NCBI RefSeq assembly: GCF_002499975.2
Contig: NZ_CP052766.1
Coordinates: forward strand, 3,782,001 to 3,846,000
Length of the DNA stretch: 64,000 bases
Reading direction: 5' to 3'
Source: Alteromonas pelagimontana
Lineage (GTDB): Bacteria; Pseudomonadota; Gammaproteobacteria; Enterobacterales; Alteromonadaceae
Shown here: positions 1-7,916 of the stretch, piece after piece
Layout of the letters: each line of letters begins with the position of its first letter
Position numbering within the stretch: position 1 is the first letter of the stretch
Made by a program: the position numbers and the translations under genes
Notes under the pieces: generated by a model
Database searches by the model: none
What the model was told of the DNA's origin: nothing
Seen by the model: only the letters and a program-made list of their open reading frames with translations

Positions 1-23
1 AGTTTCATACATAGTCCTGTTAG

Positions 24-752
24 TTAAATTGTCCAGCCGCCATCTACGACATGCACCTGCCCGGTAGTAAACGATGATTCGTCGCTTGCTAAATAAAGGG
101 CTAGCTGAGCCACTTCAATCGGTTGACCCAATCTCCCCATCGGCTGGCGCTGAACGAAGGCTTTGCGACTGGCTTCATAATCGCCATTTGCCGCCATTCG
201 CTGTTCAAGGGAGGGCGATTCAATGGTACCGGGGCATATAGCGTTAACCCGGATATTGTTTGCTACAAATTCGGCGGCCATTGCCTTGGTCATACCGATA
301 ACCGCAGCTTTACTTGCGCCATAAGAAAAACGGTTGCCAACGCCAGTAATACTGCTTGCAACGGAAGCCATATTAATAATGGAACCCGTCTTTTGAGCCA
401 ACATGCCGGGAATAAACGCCTGGCACAATCGATAAACAGAAGTGACGTTTAGTGCCAAGCAAGCCGCCCAGTCATCTTCTGAGCAATCCATTATCCCGCC
501 GTTCTGAACGACGCCTGCGCAATTAAACAGTATATCCACATTTCCGATTTGCGCCTGTAGCTGGTGAATATTGTCCAGATCAGTGACGTCTAAATAATGA
601 TGCTCAGCGACTTGCGTCGTTTTAAGTAGCGGCATATTGACATCAGTAGCAATGACCTGAGCACCTTGTTGATGAAACAACTCAGCGCTCGCCCTGCCAA
701 TTCCCTGGGCCGCCGCGGTAATTAATACCTTTTTGTTTTTAAGTCTTAGCAT
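24..752 (-). CDS. SDR oxidoreductase, probable 2-keto-3-deoxy-L-fuconate dehydrogenase
   Basis: A 242-residue classical short-chain dehydrogenase. The nucleotide-binding glycine motif is a variant (AAAQGIG, residues 13-19), NCAG follows at 77-80, and the catalytic set is S130, Y144 and K148 (YGASK). The C-terminal DGGW ending is usual for the family. It is the last gene of a minus-strand operon, only 3 bases after the UxaA-type dehydratase. In the non-phosphorylative L-fucose route the dehydratase product, 2-keto-3-deoxy-L-fuconate, is oxidised by an SDR of this kind, so the assigned substrate comes from context. The protein is cytoplasmic, with no signal peptide. The final diketo-acid hydrolase of the route is not visible and may lie to the left of the window. 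Confidence 0.85.
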   Translation of the reverse strand: MLRLKNKKVLITAAAQGIGRASAELFHQQGAQVIATDVNMPLLKTTQVAEHHYLDVTDLDNIHQLQAQIGNVDILFNCAGVVQNGGIMDCSEDDWAACLALNVTSVYRLCQAFIPGMLAQKTGSIINMASVASSITGVGNRFSYGASKAAVIGMTKAMAAEFVANNIRVNAICPGTIESPSLEQRMAANGDYEASRKAFVQRQPMGRLGQPIEVAQLALYLASDESSFTTGQVHVVDGGWTI

Positions 753-755
753 AAG

Positions 756-1961
756 TTATCCGAAAGGTAGACACTGCGGGCCAATAGGCTCGAAGGTTTT
801 GTAAGTAAGAATGAATTCCTGATGGCCGAGTGCTTCAGATTTCGTCGGTTCACCGTTAGCGACAGCCAGTACGGCGCGATAAATTTCATCGCCGATTTCA
901 TCAATGTTGGTATCTTCCTCCAGAATTCTGCCGGCGTTGATATCCATGTCTTCAGAAAGGCTGCGATAGGTCTCTGGGTTGGCGCAAACTTTTATCACCG
1001 GGGAAATGGCTGAGCCCACAACGGAGCCTCTGCCGGTGGTAAATAGAATGAGGTGTGCGCCGCAGGCAATCATTTCGACAATTTCGGCATTATCGGAAAT
1101 ATTGGGAAAGCCAAAGCGTGGCTCACCATCGGGTACCACATCCAGCAGGTAAAGCCCACCGCGGGGAGGGACATCGCCTGGCTTTATTATGCCGCTTATC
1201 TGGCTGCTGCCTGATTTACTGTATGCGCCCATACTTTTTTCTTCCTGAGTGGTTAGACCACCTTCTGCGTTGCCGGGCGCAAATGAGCCATAGCCCAGCA
1301 CTTTGTAATAGTTACTGGCTTTGTCCACGGCAGCAGTAATAATGTTACCCAGTTCAGGAGTGGCAGCACGTTCAGCCATGATCTGCTCACAACCAATTAA
1401 CTCTCCCGTTTCTTCAAAAATGCAGGTGGCTTGTTGCGCGACCAGTTTATCGAAAGATTTTCCCACTGCAGGGTTTGCTGTTATGCCACTGGTGCCGTCG
1501 GAACCGCCGCAAATCGTACCGATCACCAGCTCAGATACTGCCATAGGTTCGCGTTGCACAACGATGTGTTGTTGCAGGGCTTGTACTCTCATAATGCCGC
1601 TTTCAATCGCTGATCGAGTACCACCTTGTTGCTGAATCACCAATGTATCCACCGGACGGCCGGACCTGTGAGCCGCATCGTACAACGCTTCTCTGTTAAA
1701 GCCCTCGCACCCTAGCGACACCAGTAAAATAGCGCCAACATTGGGATGGCTGACAATACTTTGTAGCTGCTTTAAGGCGTAGTCATTCGGAAAGCAGCCA
1801 GGAAAGCCAATAAGATGGACGTCAGACTGGTCGGCTTTATCCACAATTTTGCGGGCCACATGGTGCGCACATTCCACCAGGTAACAAACTAACGTTATGT
1901 TTCTAATGCCTTTACGCCCGTCTGGACGTAAAAAGCCGCTAATCGCGGGAAGAGGTGTCAT
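756..1961 (-). CDS. UxaA-family dehydratase large domain, probable L-fuconate dehydratase
   Basis: About 401 residues matching the C-terminal catalytic domain of altronate/galactarate dehydratases (GARSVGSGI motif region GRGSVVGSAISP, ICGGSDGTSGITANPA, EETGELIG). The N-terminal SAF domain normally found in UxaA is absent; it occurs instead at the C-terminus of the preceding gene product. ATG 1961 is preferred: a good AAGGAG lies 11 bases upstream, whereas the in-frame GTG at 1970 would sit only 2 bases from it. The start lies inside the upstream gene, whose stop is at 1939, so translation is probably coupled. Between a fuconolactonase-like and a KDF-dehydrogenase-like gene the likely step is dehydration of L-fuconate. 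Most described L-fuconate dehydratases are enolase-family, so this would be a different solution; galactonate or altronate are alternatives. Confidence 0.8.
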   Translation of the reverse strand: MTPLPAISGFLRPDGRKGIRNITLVCYLVECAHHVARKIVDKADQSDVHLIGFPGCFPNDYALKQLQSIVSHPNVGAILLVSLGCEGFNREALYDAAHRSGRPVDTLVIQQQGGTRSAIESGIMRVQALQQHIVVQREPMAVSELVIGTICGGSDGTSGITANPAVGKSFDKLVAQQATCIFEETGELIGCEQIMAERAATPELGNIITAAVDKASNYYKVLGYGSFAPGNAEGGLTTQEEKSMGAYSKSGSSQISGIIKPGDVPPRGGLYLLDVVPDGEPRFGFPNISDNAEIVEMIACGAHLILFTTGRGSVVGSAISPVIKVCANPETYRSLSEDMDINAGRILEEDTNIDEIGDEIYRAVLAVANGEPTKSEALGHQEFILTYKTFEPIGPQCLPFG

Positions 1962-3101
1962 GGTTAACACTGCTCCTTGTATGGCTGGGAATGTAGTCGC
2001 TGCGCAAGTTGTTCAGATGCACATGCGCGCCTTGGGAAATATTCACTTTAGCGACGCCGATTGCCGCTCCATACTTGATAACTTTTTCCTCTTTCGCAAT
2101 GGTGTGGCGGGCGAGTTTGTGGCCTACGGCGATATCGGTTTCAATGGCTATTTCAACACCGTCGATGGTCATCACATCTCCCTTAGCAAGATTTCTACGG
2201 GCGATTAGCACGTTGTCGCGTTCATGCAGAAGAATCAGTGGGTGAGGTGCACTGTCAGGAGCAGGGCGGGCGAGGTTGTAAATTCTATGGCAATTAAGTG
2301 CAAACACAGCTTCACATTGCTTCGACGTTAATCGTTGTTGACAAAACTCAATACAAAACGTCAGCCATTGGCAATAGTTGCTTCGCTGGGTAACTACGGG
2401 CCAATCACTTCCCCATAGGATCCGATCAGCACCGAAATACTGTAACAGTAGATCCAGAAATTGTGCAGCTCCCGCTTTATTAAACGGCTCAGCCGATTCA
2501 GAGGGCAGGCCGGACATTTTAACTACCACGTTGGGATATTCTGCCAATGTTGCCATTGCTTCCCTCCAATTTTCCTGCGGCGCATTGTCTACACTGGGTT
2601 TGGCACAGTGGTCAATAATGATGGTCATTAGCGGGTAGCGTTGCGCCAGCTTAATAACAGCAGGCAGGTGAGATGAGGTCACTAGTGCATCAAACGGAAT
2701 TGCTTTGTCGCTGATAAACTGCAATACGGGGGCTAACGCCGGGTTAAGGATCCAGTTGACATCGCTAATGTCCTGCAACATGGGGCGCAGTCCCACCAGC
2801 TTTTTATTTTCTGCCAGCCGGGCGATACGTGCGATGGCATCCACAGCCGTAAAATCCGCCCATCCGACTACACCTAAAAATTGTTCAGGAAAATGTGAGG
2901 CTACGCCAAGCAGGTATTCAGTCTCAGCTTCAGTAGCAGCAGCTTGCACCAAAACACTGGCTGCGACTTGAGCTCGCTGCATTTCACTTAGTGCCTCAGA
3001 GGGGGTGAAGTCCCGATACAGTGCGCTTAAGCTCGGGGTTAGCCAATGATAGTCGCCCGGTGCAACTCCCAGATATGCAAATGGCTATCAATTATTTGCA
3101 C
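1939..3101 (-). CDS. L-fuconolactone hydrolase (amidohydrolase) fused to dehydratase SAF domain; apparent frameshift near 5' end
   Basis: The main open frame (from 2982) encodes an amidohydrolase-2 protein of the L-fuconolactonase type (DHCAKP, WGSDWPV, final barrel helix), followed after a short proline-rich linker by about 90 residues of a UxaA N-terminal SAF domain (DNVLIARRNLAKG, VHLNNLRSDYIP). The first 40 residues, including the metal-binding DSHLH motif, are in another frame: from GTG 3101, with a perfect AGGAGG six bases upstream, the reading is VQIIDSHLHIWEL, then a break near 3058-3064, after which GDYHWLTPSL continues into the long frame. One missing base, plausibly a C in CACCCGGGC, explains this. 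The GTG overlaps the upstream stop by 14 bases. As read, the enzyme lacks its HxH ligands; a sequencing error is possible. Confidence 0.8.
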
Positions 3102-4146
3102 AAAAAGCCTCCTGTAAGGAAAGATAATCTGCAGCTAAAAGATTCAGCTCCCGCAATGTTTCCCATACTTCAGTATCAATGTGCGTGTCGAAGTAGGCGA
3201 GATTTTGGCTGGCTTCTGTCAGAGAAGACATGCCGGGGACCACCGCGGTTATCACGGGGTGAGAAAGCACAAATTGCATTGCCAATGCGGCAAGAGGCAC
3301 ATTATATTCATCACAGACGGCAGCAAGGGCATTAACTTTTTGCACCACTTCAACAGGTGCAACCTGGTAATTGTAAAAAGGCGTTCTGCCGCTGCTTCCA
3401 CTGGCTAATATGCCAGAATTGTAGATGCCACCAGCGTATACTTGAATCCCTCGCTGTTGGCACTGTGTGAGTAACGGCAATGAAGCAGTGTGCTCTAACA
3501 GGGAAAACCGGCCCGCCAGCAAAATACAATCCAGTGGAAATAATCCTAATAAGGTTTGACAAGCCTCAGTTTCGTTTGCACCCACGCCGATGGCACTAAT
3601 ATCACCTGTGGCTTTTAGTTCTTCCAGTGCAAGAAATCCACTTTGTTCCAACTGCTTCATGTATTGCTGATTGTCACTACCGTGGGTGTACTCGCCAATA
3701 TCGTGGATCAGCAGAATATCGGGGTTGCGACCTAAACGCGCTATACTCCCCTCAAAGGAACGCATAATTCCCTCGTAGGAATAATCAAACTGGGCTGACA
3801 TTGGGTCGCAGTTGATAAAGCCGTCACTGCTTTTTGATGTAAACCCTGAGGAGTCAGCCTCAAGCACTCTTCCGACTTTCGTCGAGATAACCGTTCGTTC
3901 GGGAAATTGGGAACAAGAGCGAAAGACACCGCCCAACCGTCTTTCTGATAAGCCAAAACCATAGAAAGGTGCCGTGTCGATAACATTACATCCGTTTTCT
4001 AACATCGTGTGAACAATGGAAAAGCATTCCTCGTCGGTCATCGCCTTGTATAGATTACCGAAAGGCGCGCCACCCACCCCTAAACGCAAGCGTTGTGGAC
4101 GTCTTAAATACAGCGCCTCTTTATTCAAGGCGGTACTCATTGTCAT
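3088..4146 (-). CDS. Aldo/keto reductase, probable L-fucose (D-threo-aldose) 1-dehydrogenase
   Basis: About 352 residues, an AKR (beta/alpha)8 barrel of the D-threo-aldose 1-dehydrogenase type. Visible are GVGGAPFGNLY, the catalytic Asp and Tyr in IDTAPFYG, the Lys in STKVGR and the His in LLIHDIGEY. It would oxidise L-fucose to L-fuconolactone, the first step of the pathway encoded by the three genes after it. It is first in the minus-strand operon. The start is uncertain: ATG 4146 or 4140 fits the family length, and an upstream in-frame ATG at 4266 would add about 40 residues unlike the family. A 12-base palindrome lies about 40 bases upstream of the chosen start. Confidence 0.82.
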   Translation of the reverse strand: MTMSTALNKEALYLRRPQRLRLGVGGAPFGNLYKAMTDEECFSIVHTMLENGCNVIDTAPFYGFGLSERRLGGVFRSCSQFPERTVISTKVGRVLEADSSGFTSKSSDGFINCDPMSAQFDYSYEGIMRSFEGSIARLGRNPDILLIHDIGEYTHGSDNQQYMKQLEQSGFLALEELKATGDISAIGVGANETEACQTLLGLFPLDCILLAGRFSLLEHTASLPLLTQCQQRGIQVYAGGIYNSGILASGSSGRTPFYNYQVAPVEVVQKVNALAAVCDEYNVPLAALAMQFVLSHPVITAVVPGMSSLTEASQNLAYFDTHIDTEVWETLRELNLLAADYLSLQEAFCANN

Positions 4147-4181
4147 AGTGGCATAGCCCCGCTTCATCCATTCTTTTATGT

Positions 4182-4193
4182 TTTGTATACAAA
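4182..4193. promoter_or_regulatory. Perfect palindrome TTTGTATACAAA, candidate operator of the fucose operon
   Basis: A perfect 12-base inverted repeat in the AT-rich region between the fucose dehydrogenase gene and the divergent IclR gene. A related 13-base sequence occurs upstream of the fucosidase gene. Binding by the adjacent IclR protein is inference. Confidence 0.4.
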
Positions 4194-4389
4194 TGTGTTT
4201 TTTAAATATAAAATTTATTCTCTGATATGTAAACGCATTGTTAGATCTAATTTCAGAAGTTAACATGGCTGAGCGGATAACCGCGTGCTGTGACGCTTCA
4301 TGATACTAACAAAAATACTATTGAGTGCGTCCCGCACAAAGTTACGCCTTAGCATTTGATGATATGCAGAAAGGTTTGGAGATTGGTAA

Positions 4390-5211
4390 ATGCCCAAAAT
4401 AGAAAATCAGCCGCAGCAAGGTTTTAGCGATAAAGACCGGCGGGAGAGCGCCTCTTCCGAAAAAGCTTATACAGCGCCAGCGTTGGAAAAGGGCTTGGAT
4501 ATTATCGAATTACTTGCAGGCTCTGCGGAAGGCTTTAAATTAAAAGAAATGGCTAACCAGTTAGAAAAATCGGTTTCTGAAATATTCAGAATGGTGTGCG
4601 TGCTGGAACGAAGAGGATATATTCAGCTTGATGAAGAAACCGATAAGTACCGGTTATCACTCAAATTATTTGATGTAGCCCATGCTCACTCACCCATTAA
4701 GACTCTAACCGAAGTGGCTGTGGCTGAACTGGATTCGTTGACGAAAATTGTTGGGCAGTCATGCCATCTCTCGGTGCGTAATGGTATGCGCGCCGTTGTT
4801 GTCGCACAAAAAGACAGCCCCATGGATAAACTTATCACTATTCGGTTAGGGGCCTCGGCGTCTTTATTAAACTCCTGTTCGGGACATATCTTCATCGCCT
4901 TTACCAGTCGGAGCGATCATCCGGAAATATTTAAAGAAATTGAAAAGGAAATGTCACCGCAGGCGTTAAAAAGCTTGATTGACGTTGTAAAAAACCAAGG
5001 TTATGAACGTATGCTTAGCCGCCAGATTCAAGGCGTTGAAGATATCGGCTTTCCGATATTCGGGCGCGATAGAAAGTTGATTGCTTGTCTGGTGGTTCCT
5101 TACATTCATTATCTCGGTGGCTTAAATACGCTTGATATCAATACCACCATAGAAGAAGTTCGCAATTGTGCTCACCGTATCGCAATTAAACTTGGCGCTA
5201 CGAACCAATAA
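4390..5211 (+). CDS. IclR-family transcriptional regulator, probable L-fucose regulator
   Basis: A 273-residue IclR-type protein. The N-terminal winged helix-turn-helix runs roughly from residue 33 to 95 (ALEKGLDIIELL, FRMVCVLERRGYI) and the C-terminal effector domain follows (SCHLSVRNG, RQIQGVEDIGFPIFG). The ATG at 4390 has a GGAGA about eight bases upstream. It is divergent from the fucose operon and precedes the GH95 fucosidase gene, so L-fucose or a pathway intermediate is the likely effector. IclR members can repress or activate, and the sequence does not show which. Confidence 0.9.
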   Translation: MPKIENQPQQGFSDKDRRESASSEKAYTAPALEKGLDIIELLAGSAEGFKLKEMANQLEKSVSEIFRMVCVLERRGYIQLDEETDKYRLSLKLFDVAHAHSPIKTLTEVAVAELDSLTKIVGQSCHLSVRNGMRAVVVAQKDSPMDKLITIRLGASASLLNSCSGHIFIAFTSRSDHPEIFKEIEKEMSPQALKSLIDVVKNQGYERMLSRQIQGVEDIGFPIFGRDRKLIACLVVPYIHYLGGLNTLDINTTIEEVRNCAHRIAIKLGATNQ

Positions 5212-5218
5212 GTCTTCT

Positions 5219-5241
5219 GAGGACGCCTCCGGTCCTCTTTT
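5219..5241 (+). terminator. Rho-independent terminator after the IclR gene
   Basis: Stem GAGGAC/GTCCTC with a seven-base loop followed by TTTT, eight bases after the stop of the IclR gene. Confidence 0.6.
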
Positions 5242-5324
5242 CACCTCTTTCTCCTTCACCGTTTCACCTCTACAGACTCATTGTTCCTTTCTGGTCACTT
5301 AATCTAGTTAAATATGAAAAATAG

Positions 5325-5337
5325 TTTGATATACAAA
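5325..5337. promoter_or_regulatory. Near-palindrome TTTGATATACAAA upstream of the fucosidase gene
   Basis: It resembles the palindrome at 4182-4193 with one extra central base. A second half-related palindrome, TTGTACAA, lies at 5355-5362. Both precede the GH95 start and are candidate sites for the same regulator. Confidence 0.3.
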
Positions 5338-5398
5338 ACATGCATGGCTATGATTTGTACAATCGATTTACATATATTTTACAAGGTGCTGTCTAACG

Positions 5399-7807
5399 AT
5401 GTTTGGTTCCGCTTCTCTTTCACCCGTTGGTTACCGTGTGCGGCAGTTAAGCACCGCGGTGTTGTTGCTGTTACTCACAGTAACAGCAACAACCAGTGCA
5501 GCAGAAAGCTTATGGTATACAGCACCGGGAGCTGATTGGGAAAGCGAATCACTTCCTATTGGAAACGGCTTTTTAGGCGCGAGCGTGCTGGGCGGGGTGC
5601 AGCAGGAACGCATTGTTATCGCAGAAAAAACCCTGTGGACAGGGGGGCCGGGAAGCAAAGAAGGATATGTGACAGGTTTACCTAAAAATCCAGAACAATA
5701 TGCCAAAGCGTTAGCCCAAATACAGAAGACATTGCTACGCACTGGTAAGATGGCGCCTGAGGCAGTTGCAGAAAAACTAGGTCATGAACCTGGCGGATAC
5801 GGAAGCTATCAAAGGTTCGCCGATCTTATAGTGGATACTGATCACGAATTTTCTCAGATTAGCAATTACACCCGCACCCTGAATTTTGAAAGTGGAACCG
5901 CGACGGTTCAGTACGATTACCAAGGCGCCACCTATTACCGTGAATACTTTGTCAGCTACCCTGATCAGGCTTTGGCCGTGCGCCTGCACGCCAGCAAGCC
6001 AAAGCGAATGCAATTGGAAATTAGTTTGGATATTCCCGACAATCGTTCAGTAAATTGGGGCGGCAGTGAAAATCGCATCGCGGTGTCCGGAGCCTTGGCC
6101 GATAACAATCTGCAATATGTAGCCAATCTGGAGGTAGTCACCCATAACGGGAAGGTAAGTCGCCAACAAAACAAGATCATCGTCAGTGATGCAAGCGATG
6201 TCACAATGTTTTTTTTCGCAGCAACAAACTATGAGAATCATTATCCGGATTATCGTGGCGAGTCTGCTCAGCGCAACTTGAAAAACATTATTGCTTCTTT
6301 TTCTGGCGACTATGAAAAAGTCAAAAAACGGCATATTGAGGATCAGAGTGAATTATATCGTCGGGTGAATTTGGATCTAGATGCTGAAATACCCGATGTA
6401 CCTACCGATACATTACTTGCCCGTTACCAGCACGGTAATGCCTCAGCAGAGAGCACACGCGCATTAGAAGCACTGTACTATCAATACGGCCGCTATCTGT
6501 TAATTGCCTCTTCAAGGCCGGGAAGTTTGCCAGCGAATCTGCAAGGCGTGTGGAACAAACACGAACATGCACCATGGAATTCCGACTACCATTTTAACAT
6601 CAACCTGCAAATGAATTATTGGCTGGCAGATATGACTAATCTGTCTGAAACCAATATACCGCTGTTTGATTATGTAGAAAGTCTCATTCCACCGGGGCAA
6701 GAAGCCGCGAAAGCCATTATGGGCGCAAATGGCTGGACAGTATTTTTAAACAGCAATATCTGGGGGTTTAGCGGGACAATTGCCTGGCCTACGGCGTTTT
6801 GGCAGCCCGAGGCAGGAGCCTGGATTTCCCAGCATTTTTATCAGCATTACCTGTTTACGCAGGATAATAATTTTTTAAAGAATCGTGCGTGGCCCGTGAT
6901 GCGTGAAGCCACCGCTTTTTGGCTGGATGCGCTAGTAAAAGATCCAAACAGCGATACCTGGGTCGTGGTTCCCTCTTTTTCTCCTGAGCATGGCACGTTC
7001 GCGGTAGCAGCCGCAATGTCTCAGCAAATTGTGTCAGATCTATTGCGCAATACGCTTACTGTTGCCGAGCAACTGAATGAGAAGACGTGGGTAGAAAAAA
7101 TCACTCCCGTTCTCGATAAGCTTGAGCCCGGTCTTAAGATAGGAAAGTGGGGGCAGCTACAGGAATGGAGAAAAGACCTCGATGATAGAAAGTCGCATCA
7201 TCGGCATATTTCCCAGCTTTACGCGCTGTACCCGGGCAATCAAATTTCACCGGCGCAAACTCCCGAATTAGCCGAGGCTGCAAAGGTTACGCTAAACGCA
7301 AGAGGGGACGGCGGTACCGGATGGAGTAAAGCGTGGAAAATAAATTTCTGGGCGCGGCTATTTGATGGCGATAGAGCGCACAAATTACTACAAGAGCAGC
7401 TAGCCCACAGTACACTAAAAAACCTCTGGGATAATCATCCTCCTTTTCAGATTGACGGCAACTTTGGCGCAACCGCTGGCATGACTGAAATGCTTTTACA
7501 AAGCCATCTCGACAACCTCCATTTTTTACCCGCGCTTCCTGCTTCCTGGCCGGCAGGGCAGGTGACCGGTTTGAAAGCGCGCGGCAATATCCTGGTGGAT
7601 ATGAGATGGCAAGATGCAAGGCTTCAGCAAGCGACCATAAGTAGCGTGAGTGACCAACAGATTACGCTTTATCACGGCGATATGCGCGACGGTTTTCAGG
7701 TTTTAGATAGTGCTGGAACGTTGATAAAAACAAAGCTACAGGGAAATACCACCACATTTTCAGCTCAAGGTGGAAAAAAGTACGTGGTTACCCCTCACGC
7801 ACGTTAA
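5399..7807 (+). CDS. GH95 alpha-L-fucosidase, exported
   Basis: An 802-residue protein with an N-terminal signal peptide (hydrophobic run at about residues 19-32, cleavage near AAES). The GH95 N-terminal beta domain starts with the typical LPIGNGFLGASV, followed by an (alpha/alpha)6 barrel and a C-terminal sandwich. Residues corresponding to the known bifidobacterial AfcA active site are present: N400 and N402 (HFNINLQMNYW), E530 (SFSPEHG) and D686 (QIDGNFG). GH95 enzymes invert alpha-1,2-linked fucose such as Fuc-alpha-1,2-Gal on xyloglucan. It is followed by the TonB receptor, GH35 and GH31 genes. The ribosome site is weak (AAGG about 15 bases upstream). Confidence 0.93.
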   Translation: MFGSASLSPVGYRVRQLSTAVLLLLLTVTATTSAAESLWYTAPGADWESESLPIGNGFLGASVLGGVQQERIVIAEKTLWTGGPGSKEGYVTGLPKNPEQYAKALAQIQKTLLRTGKMAPEAVAEKLGHEPGGYGSYQRFADLIVDTDHEFSQISNYTRTLNFESGTATVQYDYQGATYYREYFVSYPDQALAVRLHASKPKRMQLEISLDIPDNRSVNWGGSENRIAVSGALADNNLQYVANLEVVTHNGKVSRQQNKIIVSDASDVTMFFFAATNYENHYPDYRGESAQRNLKNIIASFSGDYEKVKKRHIEDQSELYRRVNLDLDAEIPDVPTDTLLARYQHGNASAESTRALEALYYQYGRYLLIASSRPGSLPANLQGVWNKHEHAPWNSDYHFNINLQMNYWLADMTNLSETNIPLFDYVESLIPPGQEAAKAIMGANGWTVFLNSNIWGFSGTIAWPTAFWQPEAGAWISQHFYQHYLFTQDNNFLKNRAWPVMREATAFWLDALVKDPNSDTWVVVPSFSPEHGTFAVAAAMSQQIVSDLLRNTLTVAEQLNEKTWVEKITPVLDKLEPGLKIGKWGQLQEWRKDLDDRKSHHRHISQLYALYPGNQISPAQTPELAEAAKVTLNARGDGGTGWSKAWKINFWARLFDGDRAHKLLQEQLAHSTLKNLWDNHPPFQIDGNFGATAGMTEMLLQSHLDNLHFLPALPASWPAGQVTGLKARGNILVDMRWQDARLQQATISSVSDQQITLYHGDMRDGFQVLDSAGTLIKTKLQGNTTTFSAQGGKKYVVTPHAR

Positions 7808-7916
7808 GAAGGTTCGGCGACAACAGTGAAGTAGCGCCGAGTTTTGGAAAACACCGGGAGAAGTAGTAGCGGTACGCTCGGCAGTTTACATAAGATAAAA
7901 CCAAGTGGGATTACAC

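Noticed and set aside
123..452. Opposite-strand open frames over the SDR and other genes
   Set aside because: They shadow well-supported genes and lack ribosome sites and domains.
5314..5535. Open frame overlapping the start of the fucosidase gene
   Set aside because: It runs in another frame through the promoter and signal-peptide region of a clear GH95 gene.
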